Assembly: GCA_900112785.1 (NCBI GenBank)
Contig: FONB01000006.1
Coordinates: 248,001 to 312,000, forward strand
Direction: 5' to 3'
Length of the DNA stretch: 64,000 bases
DNA from: Phytobacter palmae
GTDB taxonomy: Bacteria > Pseudomonadota > Gammaproteobacteria > Enterobacterales > Enterobacteriaceae
The notes beneath the pieces were generated by a model. That model did not search any database, had not been told where the DNA came from, and was given only the letters and a program-made list of their open reading frames with translations. Positions 1 to 9,849 of the stretch are shown here, in pieces; the stretch's first letter is position 1; each line of letters begins with the position of its first letter. Position numbers and translations under genes: made by a program.

Positions 1-2101
1 CCCCCTGAACCCAGAGTAAGCGAGAGAGAAAAGCCATACCGGCGGTCTCTTGATCAAGCCCGAAACGGAAAGGATGACTCATATTCTCCTGCTCGTACCA
101 GGCCAGAGATTGCAGCAGATATTGGCGACCTTCGCTATGTTGACCTGAAAAATGCAGGGATACGCCGAGAATACGCAGCCCGGCGGCATGGGCCTGCGCA
201 TCATTGATTTCCCGCGCCAGTTCGCACATAGACTGCGCATGCTCACGCGCTTTATCCAGATCGCCCGTGCGCAGGCAATACAGCCATAATCCGTAATGCG
301 CCTGCAGGCGTATTTCTTTGTCGTCGAGCTTTTCTGCCAGCGTCAGCGCGGTTTGCCAGGCTAAATGGGTTTCAGACGTTGGGCCTCTGGCCCAGGTTGA
401 TGCCTTACCTGCTGTGGCGCACAGATGCATTCTCTGGTGTAACGTCAATTCAACCCGCGAGCTATTTTCAAATATCAGCGGATAAATATGACGCTGACAC
501 TCGTCATAGAGCGAGTATTCAATCCAGAACGGCGTCATAGCCTGCAAGATAGCAAGCCCGGTTGCGCAATCACGCCCCTCGGCCAGGGTTTGCTGTAATA
601 CACTTCGCAAGTCATTCAGGATATGGCGATAGCGTTGCCGCCACTGTTGCGTTGGCAACCTGAGCCACTCATTTTGCGCCTGTTCCACCAGCATCTTATT
701 GTAACTGGCAAAATCGGCTGCAAGCGCAGAGTATTCATCCTCCTCCCTGAGCTTCGCGCATGCGAATTGACGCATGGTTTCCAGCAGGCGAAAACGCGTA
801 ACAGGCGTCTGACTACTGACCTGAATCAGTGACAGGGACAACAACCGCTGCAAGTCGTCAATAACCTGCCAGCTATGGTTGTCCTTTGTGCGCAGAAAAT
901 CACTTACTGACTCCACACTGAATGTGTCGGTAAAGATGCCAAGCATCCTGAATAACCGTTGCTCGCGGGCGTTGAGTAGCTGATAAGTCCACTCCAGGGT
1001 CGTCACGATTTTCTGATGTCTCGACGCCAGAGAACGGTGTGTATTACTCAATAACGGGAAACGGTCCTCCAGTCGATTATAAATCTCCCGGACACTCATA
1101 AATGGCAGACGTGAAGCCGCCAGTTCAATGGCCAGCGGCAAACCATCAAGATGACGGCATAGTTCGCCAATCAGCGCTAGTTCACTGGCAGAGGGCTGGA
1201 AATCATGCTGATTGGCTTGCACACGCTCAATAAAGAGACGCACGCTGGGAAAAGAGATTAACGCGGGGCTATCGACAGCCTCTTTTTCCGGGACTTGTAA
1301 TGGCGGGAGTAAATATTGTTGCTCACCGGCAATCTGCAACGCCACCTGGCTGGTCAACAGTAATTTGATCCGGGGAGCCAGCCGCAGAAGCAGCGTAATC
1401 AGCGGTTCCAGTTCGCCAGTAACATGCTCACAGTTATCAATCAGTAGCAAACACCGACGCTGCGCAAGCTGTTGGCGTAAATCGGCATCATGCTGAACGC
1501 CGGATAATGGCAGGTGTAGTGCCTGTGAAAAAACAGAGAGCATGCTGGCTTCGTCAGTGATATGCGCCAGCTCAGCCACGCAGAGTCCATCCGCAAAAAG
1601 CGAGTGTTGGCTGTTAACAACTTCCCATGCCAGACGCGTCTTCCCCACTCCCCCCGGGCCGGTTATCGTCACCAGAGGGTGGTGATTTAATAAGGCACAG
1701 ACCTCCTGCACCGCCTGATCGCGCCCTAAAATCGAGCTTAAAAAAGGGGTGACTACCGGGATCGTTATTTCCGGGTCAGAGGAAGCCTGCAACGGCACGC
1801 TATTGATGTTAAAGCGGTAGCCACAACCAAATTCCGTAACAAGAAGATGCCGATCGCTACCCAACAGGCGGCGCAGAGCTGAAATTTGCGCCTGAAGATT
1901 ATTCTCTTCGACGATTTCATTTCCCCACACCTGAGTCAGTAAAGACGCTTTACTGACCGCATTACCGTTAGCCCTTATCAGCACAACCAGAACATCAAAC
2001 GCTCTGGCAGAAATTTTTACCGGCTTACCCCGGTGCAACAGAATCCTGAGCTGCGGCCAGATTTGCCATTCAGCAAAGCGAATCTCATCGGTTGTTATCA
2101 T
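1..2101 (-). CDS. Winged-helix/STAND-type ATPase transcriptional regulator (C-terminus beyond window)
   Basis: An uninterrupted frame runs from an ATG at 2101 to the window edge (about 700 codons visible, no stop). Residues ~10-98 look like an OmpR/PhoB-type winged helix ending in the typical 'TEFGCGYRF' turn. A linker is followed by an ATPase domain with Walker A GPGGVGKT (~148-155), a Walker B-like 'CLLLIDNCEH' and the 'GLPLAIELAASRL' motif common in STAND/NACHT regulators. The rest is helical and TPR-like. This matches the predicted-ATPase regulators of COG3903. The DNA-binding head and ATP-driven body suggest a ligand-gated transcriptional activator; target and ligand are not visible. It follows the oxidoreductase at 2334-3350 on the same strand, separated by a hairpin. 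Confidence 0.8.
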   Translation of the reverse strand, partial: MITTDEIRFAEWQIWPQLRILLHRGKPVKISARAFDVLVVLIRANGNAVSKASLLTQVWGNEIVEENNLQAQISALRRLLGSDRHLLVTEFGCGYRFNINSVPLQASSDPEITIPVVTPFLSSILGRDQAVQEVCALLNHHPLVTITGPGGVGKTRLAWEVVNSQHSLFADGLCVAELAHITDEASMLSVFSQALHLPLSGVQHDADLRQQLAQRRCLLLIDNCEHVTGELEPLITLLLRLAPRIKLLLTSQVALQIAGEQQYLLPPLQVPEKEAVDSPALISFPSVRLFIERVQANQHDFQPSASELALIGELCRHLDGLPLAIELAASRLPFMSVREIYNRLEDRFPLLSNTHRSLASRHQKIVTTLEWTYQLLNAREQRLFRMLGIFTDTFSVESVSDFLRTKDNHSWQVIDDLQRLLSLSLIQVSSQTPVTRFRLLETMRQFACAKLREEDEYSALAADFASYNKMLVEQAQNEWLRLPTQQWRQRYRHILNDLRSVLQQTLAEGRDCATGLAILQAMTPFWIEYSLYDECQRHIYPLIFENSSRVELTLHQRMHLCATAGKASTWARGPTSETHLAWQTALTLAEKLDDKEIRLQAHYGLWLYCLRTGDLDKAREHAQSMCELAREINDAQAHAAGLRILGVSLHFSGQHSEGRQYLLQSLAWYEQENMSHPFRFGLDQETAGMAFLSRLLWVQG

Positions 2102-2288
2102 AGTTCTGAGATCTTCTGTTCTTAACCATCACACCTTCACTGTATGCCGGCAAAGCCCTTATTAACGTACCGACGTATCTGGTTTTACAGCGAACGTCAC
2201 TCGCCCTGTGTTTAACCAGCCTGACCGGAGCCGTTGATAATTATAGAATCATGCATCACTGGCGCATAGCCCTGCGATTTATTCATCA

Positions 2289-2313
2289 ACTCACCGGGTA
2301 TTAGCCGGTGAGT
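2289..2313 (-). terminator. Intrinsic terminator-like hairpin after the oxidoreductase
   Basis: A perfect 9-bp stem ACTCACCGG/CCGGTGAGT with a 7-nt loop lies just downstream of the minus-strand oxidoreductase. It is followed on that strand by a moderately T/A-rich tail rather than a pure U tract. Confidence 0.55.
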
Positions 2314-2333
2314 CATAACCAGGGTGACCATTA

Positions 2334-3350
2334 TCAGAAGTTTGTCAGCACAATTTTGCCCTGAATCCCCCCCATTGCAGCACGCTGATGAGCAGCCGAT
2401 GCCATTGCTAATGGATAGGTGCTATCAATAACGACCCGGACAAGCCCCTTTTCCAGAAGACGGCCTGCTTCATATAATTGCGCGCCGCTGGAGCGTACCT
2501 GCGTAGACGACACCGTCACCCCTTTTTGCGCCGCCTCTTCCCGTGCAGTAAAACCCAACGGGTTAACCAGAAATAGTGCCCCGCCAGGCTTTATGCAGCC
2601 CAGAAAACGCTCCATATTTGCCCCACCCACCGCATCAAGAACCAGATCGACATTTCTGACTTCGTTCTCAGCGGCTGTTTTGGTGTAATCGATAAATTCA
2701 TCCGCCCCCAGCTCACGCAACAGCGTCTCATGGCGTGAAGACGCCACGGCAATCACCTTCGCCCCTTGCCAGCGGGCAATTTGCACGGCAAGGTGACCCA
2801 CGCCGCCACCGGCACCATTGACCAGCACCGTCCGTCCTTTTAATGGCACCGCCTTATGTGCAAAAGGCTGGAAGGGATTCGCCGCGTCATGCCCCGTTTC
2901 GATAAGAAATTGCCAGGCCGTGAGCAGTGACATTGGCGCAGCGGCAGCCTCCACATGCCCAATACCACGGGGTTTGAGCGCCAGCTCTGATGAAGGAACG
3001 TTGACATAATCGGCACAGGCGCCGCTGCCCGTCATCACTTTGTCAGGAAAGCCCACCATCGAATAGACCTCATCCCCGGTGCGAAATGCCGTCACATTTT
3101 TACCGACTGCCGCGACGACACCTGAGATATCCGTCCCCAAAATGAGTGGAAAAGTGGGTTCTGGCCGCCATTCAGGCGGAAGCGTCCGAAAGCCGTCGCG
3201 CAGATACCAGTCTGGCGGGTTAAGGCTGGCGGCCTGCATATGTACAAGGACATCGTCGCTGCCCATGCGTGGCCGGGGGGCATCTTCATAGATCAGGTTT
3301 TCTGGCCCGCCAAACGCATGTAACCGTACCGCTTTCATCATCTCAGTCAT
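2334..3350 (-). CDS. NADP-dependent zinc-less medium-chain oxidoreductase (quinone oxidoreductase-like)
   Basis: The MDR-family fold is clear: an N-terminal GroES-like half ('VRLHAFGGPENL') and a Rossmann half with the NADP-binding 'VLVNGAGGGVGHLAVQIARW' motif. The catalytic-zinc Cys/His pattern of alcohol dehydrogenases is missing. Family members reduce quinones, enones or other electrophilic carbonyls with NADPH; the substrate here is unknown. Several starts are possible: TTG 3365, ATG 3356, 3350, 3341 and 3338. I use 3350, which has a GAG six bases upstream. It is divergent from a LysR regulator 90 bp away, the likely controller. A second, distinct family member lies at 21123-22031. Confidence 0.85.
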   Translation of the reverse strand: MTEMMKAVRLHAFGGPENLIYEDAPRPRMGSDDVLVHMQAASLNPPDWYLRDGFRTLPPEWRPEPTFPLILGTDISGVVAAVGKNVTAFRTGDEVYSMVGFPDKVMTGSGACADYVNVPSSELALKPRGIGHVEAAAAPMSLLTAWQFLIETGHDAANPFQPFAHKAVPLKGRTVLVNGAGGGVGHLAVQIARWQGAKVIAVASSRHETLLRELGADEFIDYTKTAAENEVRNVDLVLDAVGGANMERFLGCIKPGGALFLVNPLGFTAREEAAQKGVTVSSTQVRSSGAQLYEAGRLLEKGLVRVVIDSTYPLAMASAAHQRAAMGGIQGKIVLTNF

Positions 3351-3440
3351 TATCATCTCGCTCAAAAAAACCTCAGATGACAGAGCATATGATTAATAGT
3401 CAGGGTTGATAATAGGGGCTGATTTCGCTTTACTTATGCC

Positions 3441-4343
3441 ATGAAGGAACAAATCGGTTTTGAAAGACTCACGGGTCTCATTGCATTCGCTCGCGCAGGC
3501 GCTCTGGGTAGCTATAGCGCCGCTGCCCGTGCGCTTTCTGTATCACCCTCTGCAATCAGCAAAAGTATTCAACGGCTGGAGAAACAGCTCGGCATCACCT
3601 TATTCACCCGAACAACACGTTCACTGGTGTTGACTGCCGAAGGGCGTGAACTGCATGAGCGAGCTTTGCGGTTGTTACGGGATGCGGAAGAGATCGAACA
3701 GGTAGCGAAACGCTCGCGCGCAGAGCCTGCGGGAGTGTTACGCATTGCGGCATCATTACCGGTGGGCATCCATATGATTGCCCCTCTCCTTCCCGCATTT
3801 TGCGCCGTTTATCCAAAAGTGACGATTGATTTACGCTTAAGCGATCGGGTAGTAAACCTCGTTGATGAGAATATTGATATTGCCATTCGACTTGGCGAAC
3901 TCGCTGATTCAAACCTTCTGCTGCGTCGCCTTCCGCCCTACCAGATAAGTTGTTATGCCTCGCCTGAATATGTAGCCCGTTGCGCGCCTCCGCAACATCC
4001 TGATGACTTGTCCGGACATACGACAGTCAATCTGCGTTATCAAAATACGGGGCAACTCTTTCGCTGGCCGTTTCGCGTCGGGGAACGCGAGACAGAAATT
4101 GTACCTTCGTCAACAATCATTGCTGATACCAGCGAAGCCGTCATTGCCGCCGTTGTTGCCGGTGCGGGTATAGGTATGGCGTCAAATTTTATGGCCGCGT
4201 CTCTGGTAAGAGATAAAAAATTAATTCCCCTGCTCTGCGATTTTGCGGTGGAGCGGCATGATATTTCGGCTGTCTGGCATGAAAGCCGACGCGCCAATCC
4301 TGCGGTACGCGCTTTTCTGGAGCATATGCTTCACTCTTTTTAA
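3441..4343 (+). CDS. LysR-family regulator divergent to the oxidoreductase
   Basis: 300 residues, the usual LysR length. The N-terminal helix-turn-helix ('[33 protein letters not shown]') is followed by a substrate-binding domain from about residue 90. The '[20 protein letters not shown]' stretch is typical of the large LysR subgroup that controls oxidoreductases. Its divergent position suggests it senses a substrate of the neighbouring quinone-oxidoreductase-like enzyme and controls both genes; this is inference from layout. Confidence 0.9.
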   Translation: MKEQIGFERLTGLIAFARAGALGSYSAAARALSVSPSAISKSIQRLEKQLGITLFTRTTRSLVLTAEGRELHERALRLLRDAEEIEQVAKRSRAEPAGVLRIAASLPVGIHMIAPLLPAFCAVYPKVTIDLRLSDRVVNLVDENIDIAIRLGELADSNLLLRRLPPYQISCYASPEYVARCAPPQHPDDLSGHTTVNLRYQNTGQLFRWPFRVGERETEIVPSSTIIADTSEAVIAAVVAGAGIGMASNFMAASLVRDKKLIPLLCDFAVERHDISAVWHESRRANPAVRAFLEHMLHSF

Positions 4344-4452
4344 GCCACCCTCTGTGGCGATAACAGACAATGCACGGTTAAGGTCGCGTCGGCGGAATGC
4401 AGCGCTGCGTGCAGGGTAATAACATGCTCAAGAAACGACCTTAAGCCCTCCT

Positions 4453-5220
4453 TTATATTTTCAGGCATTTACACTTCCCGGGCGAATAGCCAAATTTACG
4501 CGAAAAAGCGCGAGAAAATGCCTCAGCGCTTCCAAAGCCAACGAGTGCGGCGACAGCTTTGACGCTACGTCCGGAACGTAATTTGGCCGCGCCCAGCGCT
4601 AAGCGCCAGCTGGTCAAATAGGCTCCCGGAGATTCTCCGACGGTTTTCTTAAAAACATCGATAAATTGCGCACGGGACATTCCCGCAATAGCGGACAGGT
4701 CGGTGATCTGCCACTTTCGCGCCGGATCATCGTGGATAGCAACGAGGCTCATATGCAGCTTTGGATGAGCAAGTCCCGCTAACAGCCCCGCATCGACGGT
4801 TCCCTGTGCGATAGCCCGACGAATAGCCAGCACCACGATGACTTCGCACAGCCGGGTCTGGACGATACCGCCACCGCAGCGGTTCACATCGTTCTCTGCC
4901 ACGATCAGTTCAGACAGGCCAAATAGTTGCGGCATCTCTGCCATCGAAAAGCACAATTCGTCCGGTAATGCGCCAATCAGCGGATTAGCACTGCCGCCAA
5001 AGTCAACTCTGGCGGCAGCGCAGAGCGTTGCCCCTGCAGGCAGCCCACCCGACGTTCTGGCACGGTAGAGCAAATGGGTCGGCCCGCCTGAACGGTTGAC
5101 ATCAATAATCAGCAGGTTTGCCGACGTTGCCGAATCGCATGGTTCCACACAAAGCGGGAACGCTTGCAGGAAGGCCGTTAACCGATCATATCTTCGTGGA
5201 ATAATCAGACTTGCAATCAT
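4453..5220 (-). CDS. AraC-family regulator with cupin-like sensor domain
   Basis: 255 residues. The C-terminal ~100 residues carry two AraC-type helix-turn-helix units: 'WQITDLSAIAGMSRAQFIDVFKKTVGESPGAYLTSW' and 'SVKAVAALVGFGSAEAFSRAFSRKFGYSPG'. The N-terminal part resembles the Cupin_6/AraC_binding sensor found in regulators of short-chain dehydrogenases. It is divergent from the methyltransferase gene (5310-6026), which is its likely target. The inducer is unknown. Confidence 0.88.
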   Translation of the reverse strand: MIASLIIPRRYDRLTAFLQAFPLCVEPCDSATSANLLIIDVNRSGGPTHLLYRARTSGGLPAGATLCAAARVDFGGSANPLIGALPDELCFSMAEMPQLFGLSELIVAENDVNRCGGGIVQTRLCEVIVVLAIRRAIAQGTVDAGLLAGLAHPKLHMSLVAIHDDPARKWQITDLSAIAGMSRAQFIDVFKKTVGESPGAYLTSWRLALGAAKLRSGRSVKAVAALVGFGSAEAFSRAFSRKFGYSPGKCKCLKI

Positions 5221-5309
5221 GCTTTTCTCAAACTTTCTTACCCTTAATCTTTTATTCTACTTCAACGAAACATGATGACCTATAACCTGAATGATCAACC
5301 GGAGATACC

Positions 5310-6026
5310 ATGACCCAGGATTCTGCCGCTAAATTCGATGCTGCACGCGCAGGGGAATATGCACGCCAAAGCCGGATTGCGCTGGCCGGTTATGATGCCT
5401 GCCACGAACTTTCCGCCTGTATGCTTTCTGCCGCGCTGGGCGAAGCGAAACCTGCACGTGTGCTGGTGGCAGGTGCCGGAGGAACGGCCGGTGAGATTAT
5501 CGCCTCTGCGACCCTGGAACCGACCTGGACTTTTGTCGCCGTCGATCCCTCTCAGCCGATGCTGGAGCTTGCCCGTGCCAATATAATCCAGGCAGATATA
5601 GCAGAGCGGGTTGAAATCGTGTCCGGCGCTGTTTCTGATCTGGATGTATCCCCGACCTTCGATGCAGCCATCATGATTGGTGTACTGCACCATTTGCCGG
5701 GCGACGAAGCAAAGCAGGATATTTTGGCCCAGATTGCGATGCGTCTGAAACCAGACGCCCCGATTGTCATTGCCGGAAATTATCGCGCTTACGCGTCGCA
5801 GCCCTTGCTGATGGCCGCATGGGCAAATCGTTGGCGCATGAACGGTGCGACACCGGAAGAGCTCCGGTCTAAAATGGACAAAATACTGCAGGGCGCAGAG
5901 CCCCCCCGGTCGGAAGATGATGTCTTTGCCTTACTCTTCGAAGCAGGATTTGAAACGCCCATTCGCTTCTTTTCGAGTCTGTTCTGGGGAGCCTGGCTGG
6001 CCCGCCGCATGTCTGCGGCGAAATGA
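5310..6026 (+). CDS. Class I SAM-dependent methyltransferase
   Basis: 238 residues. The SAM-binding motif I reads 'VLVAGAGGTAGEII', followed by the acidic motif II 'FVAVDPSQPMLELA' and a post-motif 'FDAAIMIGVLHHLPG'. This is the UbiE/COQ5-like class I methyltransferase layout for small-molecule substrates. A good Shine-Dalgarno ('CCGGAGATACC') precedes the ATG. It is divergent from an AraC regulator. The methyl acceptor cannot be read from the sequence. A 10-bp inverted repeat just downstream (6047-6073) probably ends the transcript. Confidence 0.85.
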   Translation: MTQDSAAKFDAARAGEYARQSRIALAGYDACHELSACMLSAALGEAKPARVLVAGAGGTAGEIIASATLEPTWTFVAVDPSQPMLELARANIIQADIAERVEIVSGAVSDLDVSPTFDAAIMIGVLHHLPGDEAKQDILAQIAMRLKPDAPIVIAGNYRAYASQPLLMAAWANRWRMNGATPEELRSKMDKILQGAEPPRSEDDVFALLFEAGFETPIRFFSSLFWGAWLARRMSAAK

Positions 6027-6046
6027 ATAAGAAGCAGATATTCTGC

Positions 6047-6073
6047 TGATATTTTCTCGTTACGAAAATATCA
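6047..6073. terminator. Inverted repeat downstream of the methyltransferase
   Basis: TGATATTTTC and GAAAATATCA form a perfect 10-bp stem around a 7-nt loop, starting 20 bp after the methyltransferase stop. There is no clear U tract after it, so this is a candidate only. Confidence 0.4.
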
Positions 6074-6255
6074 CCAGGTTGCACAGCCAACTGTCATTAT
6101 CCCGATATTTTACCCATTATTTCTTTCTGTGTGGGAATACGGTTAGTCGCGATAAATTTGCTCGCTGCCAGACAATTCGGGACTTAACAGGTTGATTAAA
6201 TAATTGGAAAATCTTAGGCTACCCTCAAAATAGAATGGGTAAGCAAAGGTTCACA

Positions 6256-6933
6256 ATGAAAAACATAACTCCAGGATATACGGCTGTCGACTTATCACGT
6301 TGGGCAAGGAAGGAGCATTTTGAAGCCTTTCAGTCCTTTGCTCAGTGTACATTTAGCCAGACTGTGCAATTAGATATTACTGCGCTACTAAAACAAATAA
6401 AGGAAGCTGGATGGAAGTTTTACCCTACTATGATTTTCCTGATTGCCAGAATAGTAAACAGGCATACGGAATTTCGTATGGCCATAAAAGATAATGAACT
6501 TGTCATATGGGATGAGATTCATCCTTGTTATACGATTTTCCATGATGAAACCGAGACCTTTTCGTCATTATGGAGTCAGTACGATGGTAATATTCTCCAC
6601 TTCCTGAATCATTTTTCAGAAGACGTCGAACGCTATCGCGATAATCTTTCCTATCTGCCAAAGGAAGAATCGCTGGAAAATGTCTTTTTCGTATCGGCTA
6701 ATCCCTGGGTAAGTTTTACCAGTTTCAATATCAATGTTGCTAACATGCAGAACTTTTTTGCCCCCATGTTCACCCTGGGAAAATACTACAAACAAGGTGA
6801 AAAAGTCCTGTTACCCTTCGCCGTCGAGGTACATCATGCCGTTTGCGATGGTTTCCATGTGGCAAGGCTTATCAACGAATTACAAGAGATGTGTGATGAT
6901 TTGCAGCAACTTTCAGACAAGCGCAATGGCTGA
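6256..6933 (+). CDS. catA: Type A chloramphenicol O-acetyltransferase
   Basis: 225 residues, close to the ~219 of classical CatA enzymes, with the same landmarks: '[19 protein letters not shown]', '[21 protein letters not shown]', '[14 protein letters not shown]' and the catalytic 'HHAVCDGFH' (active His193-His194 region). The trimeric cytoplasmic enzyme acetylates chloramphenicol from acetyl-CoA. The start at 6256 gives the family N-terminus and has AAAGG seven bases upstream; the frame is open from 6235. The DNA is visibly more A+T-rich than its neighbours and no transposon flank is visible. It looks chromosomal and intact. The exact cat subtype is not assigned. Confidence 0.93.
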   Translation: MKNITPGYTAVDLSRWARKEHFEAFQSFAQCTFSQTVQLDITALLKQIKEAGWKFYPTMIFLIARIVNRHTEFRMAIKDNELVIWDEIHPCYTIFHDETETFSSLWSQYDGNILHFLNHFSEDVERYRDNLSYLPKEESLENVFFVSANPWVSFTSFNINVANMQNFFAPMFTLGKYYKQGEKVLLPFAVEVHHAVCDGFHVARLINELQEMCDDLQQLSDKRNG

Positions 6934-6951
6934 TACGCCAGACGTCACAGA

Positions 6952-6971
6952 GCCCCCTTTTTGCAGGGGGC
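6952..6971. terminator. Hairpin after catA
   Basis: GCCCCCT and AGGGGGC form a 7-bp GC stem starting 18 bp after the catA stop. The stem is strong but no T tract follows on the plus strand. Confidence 0.4.
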
Positions 6972-7097
6972 GAATCCATTGAGCTTAAATGCGTCAAGAC
7001 AGCGGTGGATGACTGAGCAATCAAATAAGTAAACGCAGCATAACGACTCGCGAATTGATCTGAGGTGACGAGCCTGAATATATACAAGCCTGTCGAG

Positions 7098-7535
7098 TTA
7101 ACATGTTCTGTCGCCCCCATTCCAGCGCCTGATATCACCTATTTTTGGCGACCTGATGCCGACACTCAGGATGTTCTTGGTGGTATATAAGCTTACCTTC
7201 GCTTTGTCGTCATCCTGACTTTCTATCTGAATTAATGTGTTGTTAATTAACAGCCCATCCGCCAGGAACTTTTGATTGATCTCACCCTCTTTACGTTCCC
7301 CGTCATACTCGCTTAATACAATGACCGGATTGCCTGAATAGGCCTCATATTCCAGGCACTGCCTCGCCATGTGCCTTAATGTTCGATAGGTATCGGAAGG
7401 CCCCGTCTTACTGGTAAAACTACCATCATAAGATGCCTCGCTGCTTTTTAAATCGCTAACGGTTATGGCACAACCGCTAATTGCCATGGAAAATAATAGC
7501 GTCGCCAGAGCCAGATATTTCACTTTTAACTCCAT
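7098..7535 (-). CDS. Putative lipoprotein encoded after a two-component system
   Basis: From the ATG at 7535 the product begins with a short basic n-region, a hydrophobic stretch and a lipobox 'MAISGC' (Cys22 would be lipidated). The mature part is about 120 residues with no domain I can name. An alternative ATG at 7580 overlaps the histidine-kinase stop (TGATG-like junction 'TGAATG') and would add 15 residues; translational coupling from there is possible. It sits as third gene behind the response regulator and kinase, so it may be part of the same envelope-response operon. Confidence 0.7.
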   Translation of the reverse strand: MELKVKYLALATLLFSMAISGCAITVSDLKSSEASYDGSFTSKTGPSDTYRTLRHMARQCLEYEAYSGNPVIVLSEYDGERKEGEINQKFLADGLLINNTLIQIESQDDDKAKVSLYTTKNILSVGIRSPKIGDIRRWNGGDRTC

Positions 7536-7580
7536 TATTTTATCTGCGCCCCTCCGCCCGGCGGGGATCTGTATTTTCAT

Positions 7581-8972
7581 TCAGACAGCGTTGCGCTTTG
7601 GGAAGTCAATGGTCACCATCAACCCGCCTTCTGCTGACGTACTGAGGCTGACATTGCTGTTGTGTTGCTGCGCAACCGCTTTGACTATCGCAAGCCCCAG
7701 GCCACTCCCGCTTTGCATTTGATTAGGGTCGCGAAAAAATCGGTCAAACACGCGCTCCCGCAATTCAACAGGGATACCCGGCCCGGCATCTGAGACGCGT
7801 AGCTGAGTGGAGCCATCTGATGCGCGTACCTCAACCTCGACCCGTCCGCCCTCAGGGCTGTACTTGATGGCATTTTCAATGACATTGTCGATAAGCGACA
7901 TCAGGCGTTCCCTGACACCGGTAATCCAGGCTTCATCATGCGAGTAAAATTCAAGCTCAATCCTGCGTTCAGCAGCCAGCGGTGCCAGTACAGCCATTCG
8001 CTCCTGGATAAGCGTCGTAAGCGACACAGGCTCCATAACCGCGTCAATGCGCGCTTCGCTGTGCATCAGTAGCAGTAACTGATTGACGAGACGTGCCGCA
8101 CGGCTATTGCTGCGAATTATCCCCGCCAGCAACTCCTGTTGCCTGTCGCTGCTTACGTAGGACTGCAAAGCCTCAACATTGATGCGCATTGCAGCCAGGG
8201 GAGTACGCAGTTCGTGAGCGGCATCGGCAATAAAAACCCGTTCCCTTTCCGTGCTTTCCCGCACCCTGGCCAGAAAGACATTAATCGCGTCAACCATATG
8301 GCGAAGCTCCCTGTGCTTTGGCACTTCTTTTAAGGGGGAGAGATCGTCTGGCGTTCGTAAGGAAACTTCATTAACCACTTTGTTCCAGGGGCGCATTGCT
8401 ATGCGAATTGATAACCACGCTGGAAACAAAAGAAAAGGAATGCACACCAACAGCGGTAAGATGTAGTAGCCGCGCGAGTTCAGGTAAAAGAAGAAGTTCC
8501 AGCCTGCGGCAGGGGTAACGAGCGTAACTTCCAGATCCGCGTTTTCTGACTTTAACGTACGACTGGTCCAGAAGCGCCCTTCACTTTGAATACGCTCAAT
8601 CTCCCCAAACCGGGTATTAACTACCCCTGTCGGCGCGCCAGCCGAGGCATAAATCAGCGCGTTATTCTGGCGAACAATCAGGCTGATCGACAGTTCAGGA
8701 TCTTCACCTCCGCCATAACCTTCACGCAACGCCTTGCTGAACGCTTCAAGAACGACGGTTCGCTCCTGCGCGCGCGTCTCCATACTTCGAACCAGGGTAA
8801 AAACGGCATCGTAAGTCTTACTGCCCGTGAGTATCGAAGGGCTGCGCAAGTCTTCCCATAAAACAAAGGTCAGAAAGAGGCACCAAAGCAGGGTAAGCAG
8901 TAGCATCTGGGCAACCATAATTCGCCGTACCAGCGTTGGGATCTGCAGTTGTCGCCAGTAATTTCGCATCAA
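7581..8972 (-). CDS. Sensor histidine kinase (OmpR-partner type)
   Basis: 463 residues. A transmembrane helix near residues 20-38, a periplasmic region to ~168 and a second helix ~170-192 lead to a HAMP-like linker. The HisKA domain carries 'AHELRTPL' (His253), followed by an HATPase_c domain with N box 'NVIENAIKYSPEGG' and G boxes 'DAGPGIP' and 'GSGLGLAI'. The architecture resembles QseC/TctE-type kinases. Its ATG overlaps the response-regulator stop by 4 bp (ATGA), a standard coupled pair. The signal sensed is unknown. Confidence 0.9.
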   Translation of the reverse strand: MMRNYWRQLQIPTLVRRIMVAQMLLLTLLWCLFLTFVLWEDLRSPSILTGSKTYDAVFTLVRSMETRAQERTVVLEAFSKALREGYGGGEDPELSISLIVRQNNALIYASAGAPTGVVNTRFGEIERIQSEGRFWTSRTLKSENADLEVTLVTPAAGWNFFFYLNSRGYYILPLLVCIPFLLFPAWLSIRIAMRPWNKVVNEVSLRTPDDLSPLKEVPKHRELRHMVDAINVFLARVRESTERERVFIADAAHELRTPLAAMRINVEALQSYVSSDRQQELLAGIIRSNSRAARLVNQLLLLMHSEARIDAVMEPVSLTTLIQERMAVLAPLAAERRIELEFYSHDEAWITGVRERLMSLIDNVIENAIKYSPEGGRVEVEVRASDGSTQLRVSDAGPGIPVELRERVFDRFFRDPNQMQSGSGLGLAIVKAVAQQHNSNVSLSTSAEGGLMVTIDFPKRNAV

Positions 8973-9646
8973 CCGTCCCCTTTCTGGATCGGGACGGTAT
9001 CAATGACATAACCTACGCCCCGTACCGTTCGCACATAGCCTTCGCCGATTTTGCGCCGCAAATTTCCCATGTGCACATCAAGAGCATTGCTCATATTATC
9101 TTTTGCGCCGAATATCCTTTCTTCCAGAAACCTGCGTGTAAGCACACGGTCAGTCCGCAACATCAAAATCTCAAGCAGGGCATATTCACTTGCCGTCAGA
9201 TCAATATTACGTGCGCTTACGGTCACGCGTCGGGTCGGTACATGAAGAGATAAGCCCCGAACTTCTATTATCTCATTTTCAAAACCGTAACTGCGTCGCG
9301 CAAGTGCCCGTACCCTTGCCAGCAACTCAGCGAGAACAAAAGGTTTAACGAGATAGTCGTCCGCACCGGCATCCAGTCCACTCAGACGATCCTGCAGCGT
9401 ACCTCTGGCTGTCAGGATGATGACGGGGATCCCCTTGAGCTGCTGGCGCATGTATGCCATTAGGCTCATGCCATCGCCGTCAGGCAGCCCGAGGTCGAGC
9501 AACACAAGTTCTGGCACGCAGGCATCGATTTGATGCAGCGCATCCTCTTTGCGGCGAACCCATATAACATCAAACCCTTGATCTGCAAGCGCAATGCGTA
9601 CGCCGTTGCCGAGATCCAGGTCGTCTTCGATTAGGAGTATTTTCAC
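8969..9646 (-). CDS. OmpR-family response regulator
   Basis: 225 residues: a receiver domain with the acidic pocket 'EDD', phosphoacceptor Asp51 ('LLDLGLPDGDG'), Thr in 'ILTARG' and Lys in 'LVKPF'. The C-terminal winged helix ends 'GEGYVRTVRGVGYVID'. It is the partner of the kinase at 7581-8972. The divergent MipA/OmpV-like gene 203 bp away is a plausible target. Confidence 0.92.
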   Translation of the reverse strand: MKILLIEDDLDLGNGVRIALADQGFDVIWVRRKEDALHQIDACVPELVLLDLGLPDGDGMSLMAYMRQQLKGIPVIILTARGTLQDRLSGLDAGADDYLVKPFVLAELLARVRALARRSYGFENEIIEVRGLSLHVPTRRVTVSARNIDLTASEYALLEILMLRTDRVLTRRFLEERIFGAKDNMSNALDVHMGNLRRKIGEGYVRTVRGVGYVIDTVPIQKGDG

Positions 9647-9849
9647 AATAAGTACTGTATCAACAGTGAATGAAGATCGTCTGAAGAAAAAAGGTATCAG
9701 GAAATCTATCAGCTTTGCCGCAATGGTACTCGCTTCAGTATTTCTTCATTTTTGGCTCATAAGAACTTTAGGGTGGACATTCAAACTGAGCGTACTGGCG
9801 TGTAAAACCGCTTTTCTCGTAACCAGTTGAATCTACAAGGACTTCTTTA

